Source: Collybiopsis luxurians FD-317 M1 (lineage: Eukaryota > Basidiomycota > Agaricomycetes > Agaricales > Omphalotaceae). From it: a stretch of DNA of 64,000 nt. The first letter of the stretch is position 1. Every line of letters begins with the position of its first letter. Position numbers and translations under genes: made by a program. A model generated the notes under the pieces. The model worked only from the letters and a program-made list of their open reading frames with translations, was not told the DNA's origin and made no database searches. This document shows positions 36,871-46,960 of this stretch, piece by piece. The stretch is from assembly GCA_000827265.1 (NCBI GenBank), contig KN834759.1:787666-851665 (forward strand), given 5' to 3'.

Positions 36871-37083
36871 TGTCAAATGGTGACCGGGGTGTCTCATTGG
36901 CATAAATGTTGTACTCTCCTACTTTGGCATAGTTACCAACCTGGGATGAAGCAAACCCCTAACATCTCTTGCTTCATACCAGGTGTGTATAGTAGTTCTA
37001 CATTGTCATTTATATCCTAACATCTCTTGCTTTGTACCAGTCTTAATCAATATATTATTCTATTGTCTTCCTTAACCTTTATA
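36871..37083 (+). repeat. 5' LTR of Copia 1
   Basis: Begins with TG and matches the 3' LTR (42926-43081) over both ends. The phrase taacatctcttgctt occurs twice inside it, which explains the greater length. The internal boundary at 37083 is set by comparison with the 3' copy and is good to a few bases. Confidence 0.85.
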
Positions 37084-37219
37084 GGTTATGGACCCTGAGC
37101 TCTGAACACTGCACCAAGATGAACAATATTGGCCATTAATTTTCAAGACATACAGTGAATTGCACACATTTCTCCACTCTACAAAACTACATCAATTACA
37201 CTGTTTACATTGCTACACT

Positions 37220-38152
37220 ATGGAACTCACTGAAGGAAGAGAGAAAGAATGGAAACATATTATGCTGACTCCTATCAAGGAGACCAAAGATGGTACCAAC
37301 AACTATAGTGAATTCAAGTGCAAATCTACGCTTGAACTTGATGCCACAGATTACTGGAAATATATTAACAGACCAGATTATAATCCTCTGTTAATCCCAG
37401 ACCTATGCCCTAGCCATGAGGTTCAAGGATTTGATGTTGCTGGGCTCCTAATGACTGTAACTATTTCTGGTAATGAAGATGAAGTAAAGGCAGCAAAGGA
37501 GAGGGCCAGGTCATGATTGCATGGAGACAATAAGGTACTAGTGATTATTGTGAAAGCTGTCCCAGTTGCAAAGCTTTACCTTATTGAAGATTGTACTTCT
37601 GCTCATGCTGCTTGGAAGGCTTTGCAGAATGAGTATGAGCCCAATAACACACTCTCTGCTTTGACTATCATGCAACAGATTATTGGCAACCAATGTCAGC
37701 CCAGTGACAACCCTGTTGCATGGCTTCAAGTCATGATCCAGCTGCATAGTCATCTGCATGCTGCAGATCCCAATATGATGTCAGACTGGGATTTTGTGAA
37801 ACATCTGATCACACTGATGTCAAAGGATGAGAAGTGGAGGTATTGCAGAGACAGGCTAAGGGATCAACTCAGGGTTACTAAAGTGGCTGGACATCCTTTT
37901 CTATCTGCAGCAGTAATCCGCCATTTGAAGGATGAAGAGATTGAGTTAGGTATAGCTCCATCTGTGGCCCCTATTAAAGCAATCATTGCCACAGGAAAAT
38001 CTAGATCCACTGTCACCAGAGGGGATGATTGTGTCATTCCAGGGGTATACTCTGCCAATGACTTTTCTGGAAACACTGTCACATCTACATCTAGACAACA
38101 AGGCCACAATGATAGAGGTTACAAGCCATATTCCCCTAATGATAATCAGTAG
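37220..38152 (+). pseudogene. Copia 1 gag-like frame
   Basis: From ATG 37220 a Gag-like protein reads to 38152 with one in-frame TGA at about 37514-37516, between RARS and LHGDNK. Helical, charged content and the block SALTIMQQIIG with AAWKALQNEYE are typical of Copia Gag. Shortly after the stop at 38152 the hAT-type element interrupts the sequence. On the far side, near 38941-39000, a Cys/His-containing stretch (KNTYCIYSQGHTQAE) may be what is left of the zinc knuckle. Not expected to be functional. Confidence 0.8.
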
Positions 38153-38175
38153 AGTCAATGAGGACCATACTCTAA

Positions 38176-38932
38176 TAGTGTTGCTGTGGCTCAGCTAGCT
38201 GCAAGTTGACTCACCTAGCTGCGGCTCTCATGCTCAGCCGGCTCAATAGCTGGAATGAGCTGACTTGAAAAAGGTTTAGCCGACTTGAGCTGGAGTCAAG
38301 CCGACTTCAAGCTGGCTAACCAGATGCAAAAAGCCCCTCTAAATCAATGCAGAATACTTCTACAATGATTATGGGATACAATAAGGGCACAAGTGAACAA
38401 AAAGCATGGGGTGCTAAGCCTCAAATGAGCGCTTAGTGGATGCTGTGGATTGACATAGTTACATTGCCTGATGTAATGATGTGAGTGACATGGCACAGTG
38501 TAGTGACATGCGACAGTGTTTAGATACCATAGTGACATGGTGAAATTCTCTCAAATTGGCCTGTAATTTGAATACAGTCTCAAAATGCAAGTTGATTAAA
38601 AGTTGTAGGTGTATTTTTTGCAGGAAAGTACTTTGATACACATATTAAATATCCATGCAGTTTTCAGTAGAAGCAAAGACTAATGCAAGAAAGGGTCTTC
38701 AGTGAACCAAAAGATGAAATCTGAAATCTGAAGCGAATTTCTGGATGCCTGTAAGGCGATTGACAGTTGAGCCGGTAGGAGTCAACTGTGAGCCAGCTCC
38801 AAGCCGCGACATTCAGCTTGGAGCTGTGGGAAGCTGGCTCACATGAGGGTGCCCATTGGCTGACTGGCTCGGCTCCAGCCCCTGATCAGCTCCGGCTATT
38901 AGCTGGCTTATTTGTGAGCTGTGGCAACACTA
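38176..38932. mobile_element. hAT-type non-autonomous element (757 bp) inside Copia gag
   Basis: Termini are tagtgttgctgtggctca and the complement of tagtgttgccacagctca. The perfect 8-bp duplication tactctaa is at 38168-38175 and 38933-38940, diagnostic for hAT insertion. The ends are rich in palindromic gagcc/ggctc and agctggct words. No transposase is encoded. It interrupts the Copia gag region, so it is younger than that Copia. Confidence 0.92.
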
Positions 38933-41900
38933 TACTCTAATGCCTTTTGCAAAAATACCTACTGCATCTACTCACAAGGACATACCCAGGCTGAGTGATT
39001 TGTATATGGTAGAGAACAAGTCAGCCTGTACCCTGCTAATTACAGAGGTGCCTGAGACTTGCATCTATCTCTGGATGCTAGGGTAGCTGCACATAAAAAA
39101 CAGGCTGTGGATAGGGCAAAAGGGAAGGGAAATGGTCCTACTGGTCCTAGTTGTTTTGCTAGTATGGCTGATGACAACTTCTTCAGCCCATCTGCAGATG
39201 AGCCAAGTAGGTTCTCTGGAATGGCAGAATATATGTGTGATACTGCAGAGGATGTGGACAATGTGTTTGAGAAGATTGAAGACAGTTTTGCTTTCTTTGT
39301 AGAAGTAATCAGAGATTCTGAGGATGAGGTGGACAAAATCAAAATTGACAAGAAAGTTTTTGTCAACGCTGTTGCATTCAACCTCAAAATCCCCTAGAAT
39401 GATTCTATAAATCATGATACTGGAGCTACATGACACATTTTCCATGACAAGCAGTATTTCCATGATTATATCCAGCTTGACACTCCTCTCCAAGTCCATG
39501 GATTTGGGTCAAGTCTCTCAGCTGCCACTGTAGGAAAAGGAACAATAACATTAAAGGCATTGCACAACAACATGAGATGAATGTTCCCACTGTCAAATGT
39601 ACTCCATATTCCTTTGGCACATTGCAATTTAATTTCAGGCTCCAGGATTGACAAGAAGGGTGTTAGGACTTGAACTGGGGATGGAAAAACTGTTTACTAT
39701 AACTCCAAGAATACTGCATTCACATACAGAGCTGTAGTACAAGACCTCTACAGGATGGAAGCGACCCCTGTAGAAGCCCATAAATCCAAGTCCTCAACAT
39801 CTTTCCATTCTAATCCCAAGGTAATGGCAGCAATGGTACCTGACATGCCATCCTTATTCAGTACCAATTCTGACTTGGAATTTGCCAAATGGGTGGGTTT
39901 TTCCACTGTCTAGTGGGGCACATGGATGTTAAAGGCCTCAAGCATGCTACATCTGGCCTTCCTATTGACAGCATTGAAGTCAAGAACTGTTGAATATGCA
40001 CACTAGCCAACATCAAGAGGCAGAAGTTCCCAAAGCAGTCAAATACTTGAGCTGACTGTCCTCTCTTCCATGTCCATTGTGACATTTGTAGTCCCCTTCT
40101 GCTTGGTTAAGGAAATTTTCACTATTTTATCATTTTTGTTGACAACTATTCACAATATATCATCATCTATTTCTGATGCTCTAAAATGTTTCCACAAATT
40201 CAGAATTACTGCTGAAAAATTCCTTGGCTACTCATTATCCATTCTTCAAGTTGACAATGCAGCCAAGTTGATTTTTGGTGACTTCATACTGTGAAGAGAA
40301 TGGTATTACATATGAACAAACTATACCTGATGCCTCTCAGCAAAATGGCATGGCAGAGTATACTATCCAGACTATTGAATGCATCATGCATACTGTGCTT
40401 GTTGATGGCAACCTTCCTCCTTGGTTCTGGCTGTTGTCTGCTCAAGCTGGAGTCCATGTCAGGAATCAAGTCCCCCACACTGCAGTTCCTCCAGATACAA
40501 CTCCTTTCCAACATTGGTTGAAGAAGCAAGCCAATTTATCTCATTTGTGCCCATTTGGTTCCCTTGCAATAAATGAACTCAGATAGCCTGGACAAAGCAA
40601 AAGAATGAGGAGAAAAAGGAAGATTTGTGGGTTACGCTAGGGATATAAATATAAAAGGCTATTTCCTTACTTCCCCCACTCAAAGGCTATTTGGGCTCAT
40701 TGAGATGTTACATTTCATGGTTTCCCAGTATTGCTCCCATCCCTTCCACCCTCAGAGGTGCTCTGGGATGACATGCCATTTGAGCTCAAAGACCATTTTG
40801 CTGATGCAACAACAAGGAACACCATTGTTATTACTCATGACCAAAACCATAATCAAATCCACAACAATGAGTAAGTACCATGCTTACCATACTGGATAAA
40901 CTGTTTATTTAACCTGTACTGTGCAGGTCTATTGAATTCAACCATACAGAAAAAGTTCCAATGAATACAAATGTTAATCCTGGTACTGTGCCAGAAGAGA
41001 ATCTAATGTGAGATCAAAAAATGAGGAATGAATAGTTGACTCACCTGTAATGACAACATCACTGAAAGGCCCAATGCCAATGAGGATGTGGTCATGGAGG
41101 ATACTGAAACTCCCATTGCATACTGATTCAGACAGCACAATTGTAAACTGCCAGCTAGATATAGGGTAAATCAAGTGGGAGCTTCAGATGAGGGGGAGGG
41201 GGGGGGTCAGATATTCTGATCAACATCCTCAACTCCCAACTAGATGAGGTCAAAGTTGAATGTGATGAAACTGATTTCCTGAGATCTGCAAAATGTTTTG
41301 TCAACACTGAGGTAGCATTTGCTGGCACTGCACTAACAGAGCCTATTGATGACCCAGAAGTCAAGGACCCTAAATCCACATAAGAGGCAAAGTCATCTTC
41401 CTATTGGACATACTGGCTAGCTGCAATCTATGAAGAACTGGAATCCCTTAGAGAGAAAGGAGTATATGAAGAGGTTGACAAGCTACCACCTGGTAGAAAG
41501 GCAGTGGACTCAAAATGGATTTTACATATTAAAAGGGATCACAATGGACTCATTTCTAGGTTCAAAGCCCAGCTTGTCATGAAAGGTTTGACAGATCCCC
41601 AGCCAAAATTTTAACTATACTTTTGCACCAGTGGCCAGGTGGGAATTGATGCAGACTATCCTAGCATTTGCTGCAGAACACAACATGGAATTACAACAGG
41701 TCAATGTGAAGACAGCCTTCCTGAATGGACCATTAGAAGAGGAAATCTATATGCATACCCCAGGTATTGTTGGATCCAGCTACTGGCATTTACAAAAGGG
41801 TCTATATGGATTAAAGCAGTCTGGACAACAATGGTATCTGGAGCTCAATGCAAAATTGGAATCAATTGGCTTCAGATGTACTGAGTCAGATTGGAGCATG

Positions 41901-42900
41901 TATACCCATATACAAGAATCTGAACAAGCATATATCACAACCAGCATCAATGACATGCTTTAGCCTCATCATCCAAAGCAGATTCAGATTCTATTGTCAA
42001 TGCTCTGGCTTCATTATTTGAGATTACCAACAATGGCAAACCAACAGTTCATCTAGGATGCAGCATAGAATGAAACTGACAAAGTTGCTCCCTGAAACTT
42101 GGTCAGCAAACATACACACAGTTGATCCTTCAAGGATTCAGCTTTGAGAACTGTAATCCAGTTTCTACATCTATGGACCCTGGAATGTGGCTTGCACCAC
42201 AAACTGAGTTGCTTTCACCTGAAGAGACTGGACAGATCAAGTCTTTTCCTTATTGTGCTATAGCTGGAAAATGTATGTATCTATTGACCTGCTCACATCC
42301 TGACATGGTGTATGCAGTACAGGAGCTTGCCCAGTTCATGTCAAACTATGGACTGTCTCACATTATGGTGGCAAAACATCTTCTTTGATACTTGAAGGGC
42401 ACCCAGTCATATGGAGTCTTCTTGGGGTCAGGAGGAGAGCCAGTCTACCCTATGGTATGTAGCCTCACAGATTCTGACTGGGGATGGGTGATGCAAGAAA
42501 GTCTGTATCTGGATTTCTGAGCATGATGGGAAAATTGCCGCTATTATGGAGCTCAAAACAGCAAGCAGTTGTGGCTCTCTCTTCTTGTGAGGCTGAATAT
42601 CTCACATTGATGCACTGTGCCTGTGATGTGCTATAGTTTTGGAACCTGTTCTATGAATTGGGTTTTCTGCATTTCTCTCCAACTGTGATGTTTTGCAACA
42701 ATCAAGGGACTATCACTTGCACATACAACCCACACACTCACAGCAAGATGAAACATATTGCTATATGAGAGCACTTTATTTGAGACTGTGTAATGAAATG
42801 GCAGATTGATGTCATATATGTATTGAACAAAGAAAACACTGTGGATCTGTTTACCAAACCTTTACATCATACACTTCATTCTAGATGGGTTAGCATGCTG
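38933..42900 (+). pseudogene. Copia 1 pol remains (integrase, reverse transcriptase, RNase H)
   Basis: Separate frame pieces keep Copia order: integrase-core remains at 40275-40586 (ASQQNGMAEYTIQTIE), reverse transcriptase at 41631-41963 (LQQVNVKTAFLNGPLEEEIY and KGLYGLKQSGQQWY), RNase H around 42540-42650 (LLWSSKQQAVVALSSCEAEY) and ENTVDLFTKPLH near 42840. Many stops and frame changes separate them. Two usual catalytic aspartates are changed: the VDVKTAFLNG motif reads VNVKTAFLNG, and the VDDM motif reads INDM; both are G-to-A type changes. The element cannot encode working reverse transcriptase. Confidence 0.88.
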
Positions 42901-42925
42901 GGACTTGATGCCAGTCAAGGGGGGG

Positions 42926-43081
42926 TGTCAAATGGTGACCAGGGCATCTTGTCAGCATAAATGCCATACTCTCCTATTTTGACATAGTTACCAACTTGGG
43001 ACAAAGCAAACTCCTAACATCTCTTGCTTCATACCAGTCTTAATCAATATATTATTCTATTGTCTTCCTTAACCTTTAACA
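42926..43081 (+). repeat. 3' LTR of Copia 1
   Basis: 156 bp, TG...CA ends, preceded by a polypurine tract and followed by the TGAAG duplication. Confidence 0.9.
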
Positions 43082-43269
43082 TGAAGTCAGCTTATTTCTG
43101 GCTCAAGTCAGCTGAAGCTTTTTAAAGTTTTTTTCAGTTAGCTCACTCCAGCTATTGAGCCAGCTAAGTGTGAGAGCTGCAGCTATGTGGGTCAATTTGC
43201 AGCTAGCTGAGCCCTGGCAACACTACTAAGATATACAGATCATCTTTCATCAATTACTCAGGAGTCCAA

Positions 43270-44676
43270 AGCTACATCTGGAAAAATCACCTATCCTCCA
43301 GGATAGTATAGAATGGCCTCAGAGTTGCCCAGATGACCTGGGGAGCATGGGACCTCTATGGTACAGAGGGTGCCAGGAGACACTCCCTCAAATCCTGTGT
43401 GCATTGGTCAGCTTCAGGTCAACTGGGTCAGCCTGAGCATCTCTGAGGCTCTCTGGGTGTCCCTGGGCAACCCTGAACAATTCTGGGAAGAATCTGCTAA
43501 TTCTGATATTACACATGCATATATTTGTAATCATTCTTCTGTTATTCTTACAATGGCATATGAATCTTGAGAAGGGGGAATGAGATATATTAACATAATA
43601 ACAGTACATAATACACCAGTAAATTATGTAGGAAGAATGACAAGAATGAGATATGGGTACCAGATGTAGGAGAGAAATCTAGACCATTTATTTAGCACCA
43701 AGAAATGAAAAAAAAGGTCAAAAACTCGCCAGGAATATCCCATCCTTCTCCACTGCACCTCACTTGTCTTTATATCCTTCCCCATGAATGTGAGCTTGAG
43801 ATATGAGTGTAGGATGTAGGAGAGGGATCTACTAGTAGAATATCTGTTTAGCACCAAGGAATTAATCAAATGTTGAAAACTCACCAGAAATATCTCCTCT
43901 TTCTACCCTGTACTCTTCTCCCTGGTACCTTGTCCTTAAACAGCAACCATAAGCATTCAGAGTGGAGAATTAAAGAGGAGAACTCAAAATATTTAATTAG
44001 TACCAGAGAGAGTAAAAAAAAAATGGCCCAAAACTCACCAGGTCAATGTCCCAGTGCCTCTTCTAAGGTCCCTTGCTCTTGAATGAGAGAATAACAAAAG
44101 ATATCCATAAAAGTATTAAGTCATTGGCAGAAGGCCAAGTAAGTAGTACTGACAATGGTGGAGGTTGAAGAAAGAGAGGCAATGAAATTGAAAAAGCAAG
44201 CCCAAGTGAAATTTCAACCAAAAGTCACATGATTGTGAACACAGGCACATGACAAACACCTGACTCAGAAAATCATGCCATTTTTTTTGTTGTCATGGTA
44301 AATTAGTCAAGGTGTTTATGTCATGCAGGTGCTAAAAAACTTTGAATCATTTTTCAAGCTTGAAGAGAAGTTGAGAACTATACATCATTAGTATTAAAAG
44401 TTATCATTGACACTCAAATAACTAGTCCAGATTATAATTTAACCTTCATGGCAATAATAGAGTTCAATTTTTTGCATATATATTGCATTTTGATATTTAT
44501 ATGCCAGGAACACTTTGAAGTTTCCCAGGGTTGTCCCTGGCAGAGCTTGCACAGGATCTGGCCAAAATCCTTTGGAGCCCTGACAGCCTTGGCAGTTCCA
44601 GCAACCCTTGCAACCCTTGATATCTGAGGCTGCCCAGTATTTGGCTATAATCCTCAGGGTAATTATAGTTAACCTG
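43270..44676. repeat. CCTGAGG-family repeat, interrupted by a solo LTR
   Basis: The left part (43300-43500) has gagggtgccaggagacactccctcaaatcctgtg and many gcctgagcatc or ccctgggcaacc words; the right part (44505-44680) has cccagggttgtccctgg and aacctgggcaa. Beyond the solo LTR the tail tgggtactttttgtgatgca (45381-45400) matches the tail of the 33-kb copy, so the LTR landed near the right end of this repeat. Confidence 0.55.
43636..44090. repeat. Three degenerate tandem units of about 150 bp
   Basis: Each unit repeats the order: (ga)gatatg...gtaggagag, then tttagcaccaag or ttagtacca, then a-rich run with aaaactc(g/a)ccagg, then ccttctcc-type pyrimidine tract. Units start near 43640, 43800 and 43960. 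No coding content. Confidence 0.55.
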
Positions 44677-44681
44677 GGCAA

Positions 44682-45375
44682 TGTTATGCCCTATGCTATT
44701 TTTTCTGCTCTTTCCAACCAGTACACCCACCACATGACTCAATAATAGTTCTACCATTCAATCCAGACTCCCCAAATCTGACACACATTTCTCGAGACAA
44801 ATTAACCAGTTACCCATTCCAATTCTTATTCACAAGACCACATGTCCTCCCACAGAGTATAAAAGCCTTGTACCTACATCTCTCACAATAATGCTGTTAT
44901 TACCTGAACTATCTTGACCTGTGTTGTTTCTATTCTCTTGTTCACTAGTTTCTAATATTATTCTGCTTAACACTGAGTCAAGCAAATCCCATTGACACCG
45001 AGTCACTGGCATATCTACCTCTCACTTGTTGAACTGATCAACAAGACTATTCGACTGCCGTAGCCTTTTGAATATTCCATCTCATAGGGTAAATGAACAC
45101 CGAGTCATGAACCTCCCAAGTCAACCCTTGTTAATACCATCTTAATGAGTTCTTTCTATACAATTTCTAGTTGCACCAAGCTACTAGATTTGTTATTCAA
45201 CACTCAAGGATCATTCCTCCACATCCAATACCCAAACCATACAGGACTCGTTCACTTGTCGTACATAGCGACTCCCCATTGCATATTCTGTCTCAGCTGT
45301 GGTATAATAAATCACTTTCTATTCTTTGAACCTACTACAAGCCTCTAACAACAAAGGTAGTAAAAGGTCCTAACA
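44682..45375. mobile_element. Solo LTR (694 bp)
   Basis: Begins tgttatgccc, ends ggtcctaaca, and GGCAA flanks it on both sides (44677-44681 and 45376-45380). A TATA-like word (gtataaaag) is at about 44858. No internal retroelement region follows, so it is a recombined solo LTR. The family is unknown; length and TGTTATG start fit fungal Gypsy-type LTRs. Confidence 0.82.
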
Positions 45376-45493
45376 GGCAATGGGTACTTTTTGTGATGCA
45401 GACCACAACTGCAATGGGCTTGGAACTATATCATCAACTCAATTCTTGTTCTGGCAGGCAGCAAGATATAGGTTAGAATACAATGAAAGATAT

Positions 45494-45897
45494 TGTTAGA
45501 GATCCCACACATGGCAATGCATAGATGCATAGATGTGTTGGGTCATGTGAGCATCTATGGTATCCTGTGGTGTCTTGGTACAGAATTCCACAGAAGCATC
45601 ACAGTTGTAAGCATCCTGCTCTACTTCTGTGCAGATATTTATGTGTAGTTGTTTCAGCTTTATCTATTTCCCTTTTCTCTAAATAGTTCTCCCTTCCTTT
45701 AGCTTATATAGAAGCTCAAGTAGCAATACAACTGTCAGAACTTATCTTTTGTTCTGAGGGTACATGACTCTTCTTTCTAGCTTACTTTACCCATACTTAC
45801 CTACCTATAGTCTAGTGTACTTAGGATTATAGGCAACAGAGAACTTATCTTTCATTCTGAGGTTTAGTGTACTTACTTAGGATTATAGAGCTTATCA
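45494..45897 (+). repeat. 5' LTR of Copia 2
   Basis: 404 bp, TG...CA ends; differs from the 3' LTR by scattered changes and an internal duplication near 45780-45870. Confidence 0.88.
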
Positions 45898-45953
45898 GAT
45901 TCACAGTCACAAGCACATTCTTCCTAGATTGACACCAAGTTTGACCTCTAAAA

Positions 45954-46945
45954 TGTCTTCCTCTAATGCCAACTCTCTTCCCAACCTACTTGTTTTTCCT
46001 GAAGATCATCAACTTGCCAGCTTGAGCAATTGGGCAGTTTTTTGAGACCACTTGCAGAGCATTGCCCAATTGACTGGTCTTGGAGGATACCTTAATGGGA
46101 CTATCACTGCCCCTCCATCTCCTCCCACTGCTCCTAATGCTACTCCTGCTACACCAGTTGCTACTCCTATCAATTCACATAACCCTTCTATTGGAGAGTG
46201 GGATTGCAATGGCTGCTTAGCTGGGATCATATACCAGAATATTAAGGATCCTCGTTCCATCAGAGTCACTCAAGACATGTCCTCTAATGCCATGTGGACT
46301 AGACTTAGGGATGAATATGAAACTATGTCTGCAGCCACTCAAACCCTCACCAAGGAATGCATTCAACAATATAAATATGTCCCCAGTACCCCTTTCAAGG
46401 ACTATTTTAAACAGCTTGAGGCCCTTTGCAAAATGGCTAGCAATGTTGGATGCACCATTACAGATGATGACTTACATTCACATTTCCTCACCTCCCTGTC
46501 CACAGAACACTTGTGGATTCTTCAGACTCATGGAGCCCAATCCTATGCTGATCTCAAACAAGCTCTTGTGGAATACAACATGATGGTAGAGTCTGCCAAT
46601 GGGACCTCAAATAATGCTACTGCTCATAATGCTCTTGCTGTTACTGGAAGGAATAATCCCAGTATCATCTGTGATAACTGCAAATGTGTTGGGTATGTTA
46701 AGAAGAACTGCTGGGCTCATGGGGGGGGAAGCAAAGGAAAGGCTCTGCACTGGTATAATGCTCCAAAAGGCATGGAACCACTTAGATCCAATTCAAATCC
46801 TTTGTCTGCCTTCTTGACCACAACAGTTGACACCTCTACTGCAGCTGCTGCTGTATACAACTTCAGTACTTACAAACCTGGAGGTATGGACTGCTTTCCA
46901 TATTGTTCAACCTCCCCTGACTCCTCTATCAATAGATTGGGATGA
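45954..46945 (+). pseudogene. Copia 2 gag-like frame with zinc-knuckle change
   Basis: A frame from ATG 45954 to 46945 has one internal TGA at about 46045. It shows Copia Gag content: AMWTRLRDEYETMS, then the zinc knuckle CDNCKCVGYVKKNC. The knuckle has Tyr where the CX2CX4HX4C pattern requires His, a C-to-T type change. A proline/alanine-rich segment (PPSPPTAPNATPATP) lies near its start. Not expected to be functional. Confidence 0.85.
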
Positions 46946-46960
46946 GAAGCTTTTGCCCTT

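Larger units (their letters stand above)
36871..43081 (+). mobile_element. Copia-type LTR retrotransposon 1 (decayed)
   Basis: The 5' LTR starts tgtcaaatggtgacc at 36871 and ends near 37083; the 3' LTR is 42926-43081 and ends in taaca. The 5-bp duplication TGAAG is present at 36866-36870 and 43082-43086. A polypurine run (aaggggggg) lies just before the 3' LTR. The 5' LTR has about 58 bp more than the 3' LTR from an internal partial duplication. Order of remains is gag, protease/integrase, reverse transcriptase, RNase H, which is the Copia order. The body includes the 757-bp hAT-type insertion at 38176. Confidence 0.93.
32564..43225. mobile_element. Outer hAT-type element carrying nested insertions
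   Basis: The left end tagtgttgccgcggctcac and the right end (complement of tagtgttgccagggctcag) match the two ends of the 757-bp hAT-type element at 38176-38932, in opposite orientation. Matching internal blocks lie at 32564-32680, 33470-33564, 36832-36870 and 43082-43225, in the right order. The gaps are filled by a CCTGAGG-family segment, a CACTA-like element and a Copia element. No matching 8-bp duplication is seen at the outer ends, so the boundaries are less certain than for the inner copy. No transposase was found. Confidence 0.7.

Noticed and set aside
39040..39499. Minus-strand frames of 115 and 144 aa
   Set aside because: Antisense to the Copia 1 body; the plus strand carries the Gag/protease region.
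32564..43225. A single 10.7-kb autonomous hAT transposon
   Set aside because: No hAT transposase is visible and most of the length is explained by inserted CACTA-like, Copia and repeat DNA.
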